Origin: Bdellovibrionales bacterium
GTDB lineage: Bacteria; Bdellovibrionota; Bdellovibrionia; Bdellovibrionales; UBA1609
Direction: 5' to 3'
DNA length: 60,906 nt
NCBI GenBank assembly: GCA_019637855.1
Contig: JAHBUX010000018.1
Span: 1-60,906 of the forward strand
Numbering within the stretch: the first letter of the stretch is position 1; each line of letters begins with the position of its first letter. This document shows, piece by piece, positions 44,940-53,415 of this stretch. Position numbers and translations under genes: made by a program. Below the pieces are notes generated by a model. The model worked only from the letters and a program-made list of their open reading frames with translations, searched no databases and was not told the DNA's origin.

Positions 44940-45050
44940 GCGGAAGCCTCCACATGGAGCTATCGGCGCAAATGTAGGCGTTTTTGAGTCCATGACGCTA
45001 TCTGGCGACGGCTTTTGTAAAACCGGCTGGAATGATACTTTCAGGCGGAC

Positions 45051-46619
45051 ATGATGATTCCAATTATTGCGATGTGCGCTGGACTTTTGATGGGTGCGAT
45101 TTTGACCGTGTTCGGTTTGGCGTGGGGACGCCGCCGTGAACGCCGCTGGGCTGAGGGCGAGGCTCAAAGCCTGGTCGAAGGCGCCAAGATGGACTCCGCC
45201 GCTCAACAAGAAGAGCTCAACCTACAACTCGAAGAGATGCGCGAAGTGGCGTTTGAGCGTTTCGAAAAAGAAACGCGCAAAGCGGTTCTGCGCAATGAGG
45301 AGTTTGAAGAGGAATTGGCTGAGCGCGAACTGAAGTTCAAAGAGCTGGTCAATACACGCGAACAGCTGCTCAACCGCAAGCAGCAGTCGTTGAACTCGCG
45401 CCAACAAAAGGTAGCGGGTTTTGAGACGCGCGTGAATCAAATTCGCCAGCGCGCCAGTGACCTGCGCGGTCAACTGCTAGAAGAGGCGCGCAAACGTTCA
45501 AACGTGTCACCGGAAGATTTAAAGGCACAGATTCACGGGCGCTTGGAACAAGAGGCTCGCACCATCGCCACCAAAGCGGCGCAAGAGTTCGAACAAGAGG
45601 CGCAACTCAATACGGAGCGCGACGCCAAAAAGATTCTTAACCTGGCTCTGAATCGCTTTGCCCGCCCCTACTGCTCTGAGCGTGGGATAGGAAACATCAC
45701 GTTCAACAATCCAGATCATAAAAACAAGGTCTTCGGTGAGAACGATCAGTTTATACGTAAGATCGAGCAGCTCTGCGGTGTCGACATCGTGTACAACGCC
45801 GACTACATGAGTGCCACGGTGATGGGATTCGATCCGGTCCGCCGCGAACTAGGTCGCTTGGTGTTAGAGACCGTTTCTAATCAGCGCAATATTAACGAGA
45901 AAGTCATCGACGATATCCATAATCGCTGCAAAAAGGATCTGTTCAAAAAAATCCTGGTGGATGGCAATCGCGTCACCAATGAGCTGCGCCTGCCAGCGAT
46001 GCACGAAAGTGTGCGCTCGATGTTGGGGGCTTTGCGCTATCGTTACTCATTTGCTCAGAACCAGCACTTCCACGTCGCCGAAGTCGGTTGGCTCTGCGGT
46101 TTGTTGAGCTCCGAACTGGGCTTGAATGTGCAAGACGGCCGACGCGCTGGACTGTTGCACGATATCGGCAAGGCCATGGATCACTCTAAAGACGGCGGTC
46201 ACGCGGTCATCGGCGCTGAGTTTATCGAGCAACACGGCGAAAAACCCGAAGTCGTGCACGCCGTTCGGGCTCACCACTATGACGAGCAGCCTTCGACCGA
46301 CCTGGCCTTCTTAACCATCGCCGCCGATGCGATCTCGGGTGCACGCCCGGGCGCGCGGCGCTCGACCATGGACTCTTACACGCAGAAGATGGCCGACTTG
46401 GAAAAGATTGGTTCAAGCTTCGAAGGTGTCACTGCCACCTACATCTTGAGTGCGGGTCGCGAAGTGCGCGTGATCGTGGATGGCCATCGCGTCGACGATC
46501 ATAAGGCGTTAAATCTCTCCAAGCAGATCGCGCAGAAGATCGAAGAAGAGTTGAGCTACCCGGGCCTGATCAAAGTCACCGTGGTCCGCGAAACCCAAGC
46601 CGTTGAGTTTGCGCGCTAA
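45051..46619 (+). CDS. rny: RNase Y-family HD-domain endoribonuclease
   Basis: A 522-residue protein with the RNase Y layout: one N-terminal membrane helix (about 3-24), a long coiled coil (about 30-195), a KH-like domain (about 205-290) and an HD domain (about 330-430) with H341 and H370-D371 (GLLHDIGKAMDH) and AVRAHHYDE. RNase Y anchors mRNA decay at the inner membrane. The KH GxxG loop, normally IIGREGRNIR, reads VFGENDQFIR here (second Gly replaced by Asp232), so RNA binding by this domain may be weakened. The stop lies 1 bp from the convergent SIS-gene stop. Confidence 0.9.
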   Translation: MMIPIIAMCAGLLMGAILTVFGLAWGRRRERRWAEGEAQSLVEGAKMDSAAQQEELNLQLEEMREVAFERFEKETRKAVLRNEEFEEELAERELKFKELVNTREQLLNRKQQSLNSRQQKVAGFETRVNQIRQRASDLRGQLLEEARKRSNVSPEDLKAQIHGRLEQEARTIATKAAQEFEQEAQLNTERDAKKILNLALNRFARPYCSERGIGNITFNNPDHKNKVFGENDQFIRKIEQLCGVDIVYNADYMSATVMGFDPVRRELGRLVLETVSNQRNINEKVIDDIHNRCKKDLFKKILVDGNRVTNELRLPAMHESVRSMLGALRYRYSFAQNQHFHVAEVGWLCGLLSSELGLNVQDGRRAGLLHDIGKAMDHSKDGGHAVIGAEFIEQHGEKPEVVHAVRAHHYDEQPSTDLAFLTIAADAISGARPGARRSTMDSYTQKMADLEKIGSSFEGVTATYILSAGREVRVIVDGHRVDDHKALNLSKQIAQKIEEELSYPGLIKVTVVRETQAVEFAR

Positions 46620-46620
46620 A

Positions 46621-48174
46621 TCAGTGCGTACCGTTCTGCTCCACTAAGCCATTGCTACTTCCTTGTAGCAGGATCTTGATCGTCTTGTGGACGATGGATT
46701 CTTTTGGGCTCAGGCCTTCTTTCGCTTTGAACTGGGCGCGTATGATGTCGTCGTACTTGATCTCCGTGAAACCTTTTTGCCGCAGCAAAATCTGCGTGTA
46801 GCGCGCGGCCCGGTCCACCAGCTTGCCATTGGACGGATAAACCCAAGTCATCAGGTTGCCTTCGAAGCGGTTCAATCGGCCGAACACCAAGGTCGAATGC
46901 ATATTCAGCAGCATCTTCAGCGTCAAATGCCGGAACAACGCAATCCCCTCAGGCACCGCGAAAGCCTCTTCTAGACCACGGAATTCGAAGATCAAGCTCT
47001 CTTCGGTGGAGTCGATCGTGAACACATGGTGTTGGCTCTTCGGCAGGATATGTTTGCGAAACAAAGCCGCCTGGCGACTGAAATCAAAAGTTTCCAAATA
47101 GGCTTTGGTAGCTTTGGGATGCACTTCGCTCCACTCGAGCGGACGCGGAGCGCGATTGAGCAGTTTGTTCCAGGCTTCCACGGCTGTGACCGTCGACGGA
47201 ATTTTGATATAGGTCAGTGAATGCCGATCCGTCAGATGCTTGGGGTTATCGAACGGCGCCAGGTTAAAGGTCGGCGCGCGTTCCGTGGTGTCGGTGAAGG
47301 CCGTGATGGCCATTTCATCGGCAGAATACAGAGTATAGCCGCCGTCCTGATAGGTCTCAGCCTCTTTGAGAATAAAGGGCGTCAGCTGTTTGACCGGAGA
47401 GCTTTCAAGAAAACGGATCCAGGATTCCAAGGCCGCGAAGGCCCTATCGATATCGCGCCCGAACTCAAGAGCTAGACCGATCACCAGCATCAACACCGTA
47501 CTGGCTTGCATGCGCGTGCTTCCCGTCAGCCCCATGCCTCCGATTTCAATGGCATGCGATTCAATGGCAGGATTGGTGAGAACCCGGCGCGAACGCTCCA
47601 CTTTGCTGATTAAGACCTGGGGTGTATTGCAGTGAAGAAAAATCGGTTTGCGTGTCGAGATGCGGGTCGCCTCTTCAATCGCTCCAATCACATAGGGCGT
47701 TTCTCCGCCCTCGGTAGGACCGATCAGCAGATCACCGGGGGCAAAACCAAGCTCACGCAGGTGGCGGGCGCCAAACTCAGGGAAGTCCTCAAAGCCTTCC
47801 AGGGAATGCACCAGCGCCACATCGCCGCCAGCCATAAGGGACACCACTTGATTGGAACCGGGATGAGCTTGCCGCCACAGAAATTCCAATGACATCGAGA
47901 GACGGCCCGTAGCGCCGCACCCGACTAAGAACACGCGCTGACCACCTTCCAGTGTGTCTGCCACCGATGTAAACACGGGGCCGAGATCACTCTTTAACGC
48001 GACGACCTTATTCAAGGCGTGCAAATCGACTTGCCGCAGGACCTGCAGTGCATGGTCCGGATCCCTTTGGGCCCATTCAGAAAGCTGTGCGGTAAGCGGA
48101 TTCGGTGTTTCAGTCGGGAGGTCGCCTAGCTGGAACAAGTGCTTTTGCTTTAGGAACTCGTCGGCAGTGTTCAT
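46621..48174 (-). CDS. Double-SIS protein of the MurQ/GKRP family
   Basis: A 517-residue cytoplasmic protein. The lead LPTETPNPLTAQL matches the TETRNP start of MurQ (N-acetylmuramic acid 6-phosphate etherase). A SIS domain follows: VFLVGCGATGRLSMSLEFLW, LMAGGDVALVHSLEGFEDF, GPTEGGETPYVIGAIEEA, and GLTGSTRMQASTVLMLVIG. MurQ is about 300 residues; the extra 220 here form a second SIS-like half, as in the eukaryotic glucokinase regulatory protein (GKRP). One MurQ active-site glutamate region (EGFED) is kept, the other (DASE) is altered. It may be an etherase in cell-wall recycling or a sugar-phosphate sensor. Confidence 0.8.
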   Translation of the reverse strand: MNTADEFLKQKHLFQLGDLPTETPNPLTAQLSEWAQRDPDHALQVLRQVDLHALNKVVALKSDLGPVFTSVADTLEGGQRVFLVGCGATGRLSMSLEFLWRQAHPGSNQVVSLMAGGDVALVHSLEGFEDFPEFGARHLRELGFAPGDLLIGPTEGGETPYVIGAIEEATRISTRKPIFLHCNTPQVLISKVERSRRVLTNPAIESHAIEIGGMGLTGSTRMQASTVLMLVIGLALEFGRDIDRAFAALESWIRFLESSPVKQLTPFILKEAETYQDGGYTLYSADEMAITAFTDTTERAPTFNLAPFDNPKHLTDRHSLTYIKIPSTVTAVEAWNKLLNRAPRPLEWSEVHPKATKAYLETFDFSRQAALFRKHILPKSQHHVFTIDSTEESLIFEFRGLEEAFAVPEGIALFRHLTLKMLLNMHSTLVFGRLNRFEGNLMTWVYPSNGKLVDRAARYTQILLRQKGFTEIKYDDIIRAQFKAKEGLSPKESIVHKTIKILLQGSSNGLVEQNGTH

Positions 48175-48262
48175 GCTTAAAAGTTTGGCGAAGTGAACGT
48201 GTGCGAGTCAAAGGTTGTAAGCACCGACCTCCTGCGCCACAATGACGGGCTGGAGGTTTCGC

Positions 48263-49531
48263 ATGCGTAAAGTAGCCATCTTGGGTGGAAAACGAATTCC
48301 GTTTGCTCGTTCATTCACAAACTATATGGGCGTCAGTGATCAGGATCTGATGAACCCGGCAATTCAAGCTTTGGTGGATGCGTTCAACCTCAAAGGCAAG
48401 AGCGTGGGTGAGGTGGTGACGGGCGCCGTGATTAAACACGCAGCCGACTGGAATCTCTCACGCGAGATCACTTTAAACTCCGGGTTATCGTGGAACACTC
48501 CCGCTTACGATGTGGTGCAGGCCTGCGGAACAAGTTTGGAGGCCGCCATTGCAGTAGGCAACAAAATCGCCCTCGGTCAGATCGAAAATGCGATCGCCGG
48601 CGGTATGGATACGAATAGCGATCTGCCGTTTACGTTCAGCCGTCATTTCGCTCACGTTATGTTAGCGGCCAATCGTGAGAAGACCTTCATGGGTAAGATG
48701 AAGCAGTATCTCAACCTTCGTCCAGGCGACTTGAAGCCGCATATGCCCGGAGTGGTTGAGCCGCAAACGGGCCTGAGCATGGGACAGTCATGTGAGATCA
48801 TGGCGAAGAATTGGAACGTCACGCAAGCGGAGCAAGATGAGTTGGCCTTGGCCAGTCACAAAAATGCAGCGCGCGCGTGGGAGCAAGGTTTTTACAACGA
48901 CCTCGTGGTGTCTTCGCACGGCTTGTCCAAAGACAACACCGTGCGCGGCGACACTTCGCTTGAGAAGCTAGCTAAGCTCCCTCCCGCTTTCGATCGCAAG
49001 AGCGGGCACGGCACCTTGACCGCTGGCAACAGCACAGCTTTGAGCGACGGCGCGGCCTGCGTGATGATGAGCTCGGAAGAATGGGCTAAGCAGAATGGCT
49101 TTCCGGTGCTGGCCTATATGACTCATGTGGAAACTGCGGCTGTTGAGTTTAAACAAGCGGAAGGTCTGTTGATGGCGCCGGCCTATGCGGTGGCTCGCAT
49201 GCTGAAAAAGGCCGGATTGAAACTGCAGGATTTTGACTACTACGAAATCCATGAGGCTTTCGCCGCGCAAGTTCTCTGCACTTTGAAAGCTTGGGAAAGC
49301 GATGAGTTCTGCCGTACCCGCTTGGGTCTATCGGGAGCTTTGGGTTCCATTGACCGTAGCAAACTGAATGTGAAGGGCGGATCAATTGCGCTCGGCCACC
49401 CGTTTGCCGCCACTGGCGCGCGCATTGTGGCGGGCTTAGCTAAAATTTTGAATGAAAAAGGCAAGGGTCGCGGCTTGATTTCCATCTGTACCGGCGGCGG
49501 TATGGGCGTTACGGCGATCCTGGAAAAGTAG
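48263..49531 (+). CDS. Thiolase (acetyl-CoA C-acyltransferase)
   Basis: A 422-residue thiolase starting MRKVAIL, with GGAGG 6 nt upstream; a start seven codons earlier is less likely. The nucleophile is C88 in VVQACGTSLEAA, the histidine lies in YEIHEAFAAQ, and the second cysteine is C409 in ISICTGGGMG. The CoA-site glycine motif is GGSIALGHPFAATGAR. The insert of about 30 residues near 130-170 resembles the FadI-type enzymes of anaerobic or alternate beta-oxidation. It cleaves 3-ketoacyl-CoA, or condenses acyl-CoA units. Electrons from upstream steps could enter through the ETF-QO encoded at 26 kb. The next gene starts 8 bp later. Confidence 0.93.
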   Translation: MRKVAILGGKRIPFARSFTNYMGVSDQDLMNPAIQALVDAFNLKGKSVGEVVTGAVIKHAADWNLSREITLNSGLSWNTPAYDVVQACGTSLEAAIAVGNKIALGQIENAIAGGMDTNSDLPFTFSRHFAHVMLAANREKTFMGKMKQYLNLRPGDLKPHMPGVVEPQTGLSMGQSCEIMAKNWNVTQAEQDELALASHKNAARAWEQGFYNDLVVSSHGLSKDNTVRGDTSLEKLAKLPPAFDRKSGHGTLTAGNSTALSDGAACVMMSSEEWAKQNGFPVLAYMTHVETAAVEFKQAEGLLMAPAYAVARMLKKAGLKLQDFDYYEIHEAFAAQVLCTLKAWESDEFCRTRLGLSGALGSIDRSKLNVKGGSIALGHPFAATGARIVAGLAKILNEKGKGRGLISICTGGGMGVTAILEK

Positions 49532-49539
49532 AGACCGAG

Positions 49540-50490
49540 ATGAACTACAGTGCCTATCCCGATATTCAGCCCTATCGCACGGGACGCTTGCGCGTCTCAG
49601 ACCGCCACGAAATTTACTTTGAAGAGGTTGGCAATCCTAAAGGTTCGCCGGTGCTATTTGTGCACGGCGGACCTGGCGGAGGGGTTGAGCCTTCGCACCG
49701 CCGTTACTTTGATCCAGCTCACTACCGCGTGATTCTATTCGATCAGCGCGGCTGTGGTCAGAGTACTCCCTATGCCGATTTAGCTGAGAACACGACGTGG
49801 GATTTGGTCAGTGATATTGAGAAACTGCGTGAGCATTTGGGCGTAGAGGGCTGGATTGTGTTCGGCGGCAGCTGGGGCAGCACTTTGTCTTTGCTGTACG
49901 CTGAGACTCATCCTAGCCGGGTGAAGGGATTGGTTCTGCGCGGTATCTTTTTATGCCGCAAACAAGAGATTCATTGGTTTTATCAAGACGGCGCCAGCCA
50001 TATTTTCCCTGACGTATGGGAGCACTACAAGAATGCGATTCCTGCCGATGAACGCCATGACTTTGTCACTGCCTATTACAAGCGGCTGACCAGCGCCAAT
50101 CGCGACGAGCGTCTGGCCGCGGCCCGTGCCTGGAGCATGTGGGAAGGGGCGACCTCGAAGCTAATTCCCGATGCGCGCATGGTGGAGTCCTTTGGTACGG
50201 ATGGGTTTGCAGAGGCCTTTGCCCGTATCGAGTGCCATTATTTTATCCACGGCATTTGGATGCGAAACGACAATCAGATTCTCGAAGATGTACATCGCAT
50301 TCGACATATTCCGTGTGAAATTATCCATGGCCGTTACGATGTGGTGTGCCCGGTGGAAAATGCCTGGGATTTGCACAAGGCTTGGCCGGAAAGTGCGCTG
50401 CACATCGTTGCCGATGCGGGCCATAGCGCTAAGGAGCCGGGCACTTTGCGTAAACTTGTCGAAGCTACGGAAAGATTTAAAGAGCTATAG
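49540..50490 (+). CDS. pip: Proline iminopeptidase (S33)
   Basis: A 316-residue alpha/beta-hydrolase. Family motifs: VLFVHGGPGGG, ILFDQRGCGQSTPYADLAENTTWDLVSDIEKLR, nucleophile S111 in GGSWGS, the catalytic aspartate in IHGRYDVVCP and histidine in ADAGHSAKEPG. It removes N-terminal proline from peptides in the cytoplasm. It is of normal length. It lies 8 bp after the thiolase gene and is probably co-transcribed with it. Confidence 0.95.
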   Translation: MNYSAYPDIQPYRTGRLRVSDRHEIYFEEVGNPKGSPVLFVHGGPGGGVEPSHRRYFDPAHYRVILFDQRGCGQSTPYADLAENTTWDLVSDIEKLREHLGVEGWIVFGGSWGSTLSLLYAETHPSRVKGLVLRGIFLCRKQEIHWFYQDGASHIFPDVWEHYKNAIPADERHDFVTAYYKRLTSANRDERLAAARAWSMWEGATSKLIPDARMVESFGTDGFAEAFARIECHYFIHGIWMRNDNQILEDVHRIRHIPCEIIHGRYDVVCPVENAWDLHKAWPESALHIVADAGHSAKEPGTLRKLVEATERFKEL

Positions 50491-50573
50491 ACGGTAATTC
50501 TTTCTTCACGAGGCCTGAATCTTCCCGCCCCCTCTCTTTCGCGCTAAATTTCGCGCGATCAAGGGGGGATTCC

Positions 50574-51083
50574 ATGAAATCGATTTCCGCAATCGCCATC
50601 TTTCTTTTGGCGCTGACCGTAGCACCACTCAGTGCCCAGGCCGCATGCAAGGGCAAGCAGTGTCCGTTGTTTGTTCACGTCAGTATTCCCGAGCAGTTGA
50701 TGTACGTGTATCAAAATGGTGAGCCGGTGGTGGCCTATCAGGTTTCGACCGGCCTGGATGGTTACGATACGGCTTCATATTCTGGCCATCCGGTGGCGGG
50801 ACGTATTTATGAGAGATACTCTTCGAAGAAATTCCCCGGAGGGAATTACATCGATGAAAACGGTCGTGGCTTAGGCAATATGCCTTATGCCATGTTCTTC
50901 TACGGTGGCTATGCGATTCATGGCACGCCGACTAGCAATTGGGCGCACATCGGCCGCGAGGCTTCGCATGGTTGTGTGCGCATGTACCCGCATCAGGCGA
51001 AGGAACTGAACCGCATGGTTCGCCAGTTGGGCGTGGAGAACGTGTGGTTCTTTATCGACCGTAAACCTGTGGGTAAGCGCTAG
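50574..51083 (+). CDS. L,D-transpeptidase (YkuD domain)
   Basis: A 169-residue exported enzyme: signal about 1-24 (SAQAA, then CKGKQC), followed by a single YkuD domain. The catalytic motif is H116-G then S131-H-G-C134-V-R. It makes or breaks 3-3 peptidoglycan cross-links or attaches lipoproteins or D-amino acids in the periplasm. Bdellovibrio-like predators carry many such enzymes for modifying prey and self walls. AAGGGGGGA lies just before the ATG. The gene ends at a repeat-rich gap. Confidence 0.93.
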   Translation: MKSISAIAIFLLALTVAPLSAQAACKGKQCPLFVHVSIPEQLMYVYQNGEPVVAYQVSTGLDGYDTASYSGHPVAGRIYERYSSKKFPGGNYIDENGRGLGNMPYAMFFYGGYAIHGTPTSNWAHIGREASHGCVRMYPHQAKELNRMVRQLGVENVWFFIDRKPVGKR

Positions 51084-51459
51084 GAAAGCTTCCTTCGGCC
51101 TTAGGTGCCTGTAGCCAAACGGGCACCGCTGCGAAACGGGCGCCTGTTGTGGAGCGGGGGCCTGTTTGTTGAGCGGATGTTTACGGTCGAATTGGGCTAC
51201 CCGTTGTGGAGTAGGTGACCGAAGTTCGAGGGTTGTTGTTGTTGTTGTTGTGCAAAAAGAATAACCACAAGCTCCGTTGAGCAGCAAGCTTGACTAGGGC
51301 TTATAAAAGCTCGGCGCAGAACCTCTGATGCCGACTCAGGCTTAATAGCCATATCTTTGCGCCCGCACTCCGTATCACCGTTTCTTCACCTTTCAATCCA
51401 CCTTCAATCTACTTTTCCACTCACCTATCTACCTTCCGGCGTTTCTCTCCGCCGCACTA
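51084..51459. other. Non-coding, repeat-bearing gap
   Basis: No gene is supported. At about 51118-51220 there are three diverged copies of a roughly 18 bp unit of the form CC-x-GTTGTGGAG-(C/T)-(G/A)-GG. A (GTT)6 run lies at 51232-51249. The rest is pyrimidine-rich without a clear terminator. Confidence 0.6.
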
Positions 51460-52583
51460 TCAATACCCCTGTTCCATTTTTAAATGCCGATCCATTTCCA
51501 AATGCGGATCCATTTTCGGCATACCGTAAAATTCGATAGCTGCCCGTTGATTGCAGTTGCGACAAAGCAGTCGCATATTGGCTTCGGTGTATTCACCGCC
51601 GGCGGCTTTAGGAAAGTGGTGGTCTTCTTGGATGGCGTAGGTTGATCCACAGTTGGTGCATTGATGATTGTCGCGGCTCCAGATGTTGCGTTTGGTCTGA
51701 GCTTTGGATTGAGGTTGAGTGGATGGAGCATGTATCTGATCCGCAATATTGTTGGTCACACCTTCCGATGCCTCAAGGTCTCTATTGCTAGCACTCGGCC
51801 TTTCATTGTTCTGAGCTTTCTTAGTCTCAGACATAGTCTTCGCCTCCGTCTTATTCTCAGCCCCAGCCTTAGCCTCGACCTCAGCTTTAGATCCAGCCTT
51901 AGTCTCAGTCTTATTTTTGGCTTCCGTCTTATGCTTAGTTCCAGCTTTATTCTCAGCCTCAGTCGTGTTCTTGCGCACCCGTTGCGCAACGGGTGCGAGT
52001 TCATGGTCACAAAGCAGGTGCAGCAGCTGCATCAAGTCCATATCCGGATGCTTATGTGCATACTGCCCCTTGATGCGAAGAAGCTTCTCGCGCAAAAGGT
52101 CATCTTCAATATCAGAAAATCCAAACTTCTTCTTAGCCCGAAATTCAGGAGAAACCGATTGCGCCGTCTTCTGAGCTTCACGGGTAGTTTGATTCTCAAT
52201 CTTCCTCAAAAACTCAGCCTTATCTTCGGCATCCAAGGCTCGACCAGCCTTACGCTCATGGTTAACAGAGTCTGAGCCATGCTTAGATTGGTTAACGTTA
52301 GTTCTCCCTCGCTAATTTTCTCTTCCACCCGAGCCACTTCCTCAGCGGGGAGTTCTTTAAGTAACCGCATGGCAGAGATACGCCGAACAGCCTCGTCGTC
52401 TGAATATTTGAGGTGTTTCATCATATAGTCATGTAGCGATTGATATTTCAAAGTGCAGAACAAGCGCCGTCTTTCGATCTCGCGTAAGTGATGCAGTAGT
52501 TCGATCAAAGTGGAGCGTTCCCGATAAGCCAATTCTGAAGTTTTCTCTAACAGCACCTGATCGCTTAGGTTTTTCAAATTCAT
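51460..52583 (-). pseudogene. Frameshifted DUF222-like/HNH endonuclease gene
   Basis: Two minus-strand frames together make one gene of about 374 codons, a plausible family length. The first (52583 to 52206) encodes MNLKNLSDQVLLEKT, then a helical part with LREIERRRLFCTLKYQSLHDYMMKHLKYSDDEAVRRISAMRL-type sequence. The second (open to 51460) continues with a Lys/Glu/Thr/Ala-rich linker and an HNH domain (CTNC, EDHHFPKAAGG, LCRNC). The correct frame changes between about 52250 and 52300, after LTNLSMAQ and before RALDAEDKAEF. A 1-base indel is the simplest cause; programmed shifting or an assembly error are alternatives. Such HNH genes are frequent in Bdellovibrio-like genomes. Confidence 0.7.
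51974..51997. repeat. Perfect 24 bp palindrome
   Basis: The two 12-base halves (CGCACCCGTTGC and its exact reverse complement) meet without a loop. It lies inside the frameshifted HNH gene. The core ACCCGTTGCGC recurs at 53193 and, inverted with one change, at 53270-53280. Confidence 0.9.
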
Positions 52584-52982
52584 ATGACGATCCCCCTTTT
52601 GCTAGAGGGACACTAACATGGGTTTTGAAAAGGAGAGTTTCGCTTCATAAATAATCCCCGCTGAATTTTAAAAATGAAAACGCGGCGGGGAGTATTTCAT
52701 CAAAACAAAGCGAATAGCGATCAATGTTGAAGCAAAGAACACTGCTGTAGAAGCACTTTATATTTTCAATATGCGCACATGATTCTAGCGGAAAACCTTG
52801 TCAAATATTTCTATCAATAATTATCAAATATTATTTATTTAACACGAACCGCTATTTAGCTCGCGACACCGTTCAACTCACAACTCACAACTCTATTCAA
52901 CACACGATTCAACTGACGCCACCATCAGGACACGACATCATCAGTGCACGCCACCATTCAATACACCATTCAAAACGCGACA

Positions 52983-53055
<73 letters not shown>

Positions 53056-53191
53056 CGGCTATCTAGATATCCAACACGGACATCACCCTGAAAGGTGTTT
53101 CGTTCTCGCCACCAAACCCCGCCCCCCAACACCAAGTGCTCGGCCGAGTCCGGACATGCTCACGCCACCCAATACCCACGCACATACCCGT

Positions 53192-53281
53192 TACCCGTTG
53201 CGCGACAGATATCTATACGAGATAAGCCCCGCGCAACATGAGCTTCCCAAGGTCCCACCTCTACCTGTCGCGCGACGGGTA
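53192..53281. repeat. Imperfect 17 bp inverted repeat with 56 bp loop
   Basis: Arms at 53192-53208 (TACCCGTTGCGCGACAG) and 53265-53281 are complementary with one mismatch. The arms share the ACCCGTTGCGC core with the palindrome at 51974-51997. Confidence 0.75.
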
Positions 53282-53325
53282 CCTCATTCGAAAAACCGCC
53301 GTTCCATTTTTCAAACGCGCCCGCA

Positions 53326-53363
53326 TCGCGCCTGCATCCCGCATCTCGCGCCTGCATCCCGCA
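53326..53363. repeat. 18 bp direct repeat, period 20
   Basis: TCGCGCCTGCATCCCGCA occurs at 53326-53343 and again at 53346-53363, separated by 2 bases, in the GC-rich stretch just after the histidine kinase stop. Confidence 0.85.
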
Positions 53364-53415
53364 AGCCCCGCCGGCGCACGCACCCCGCGCACGCCCCGGC
53401 CCGCACCCCACACTC

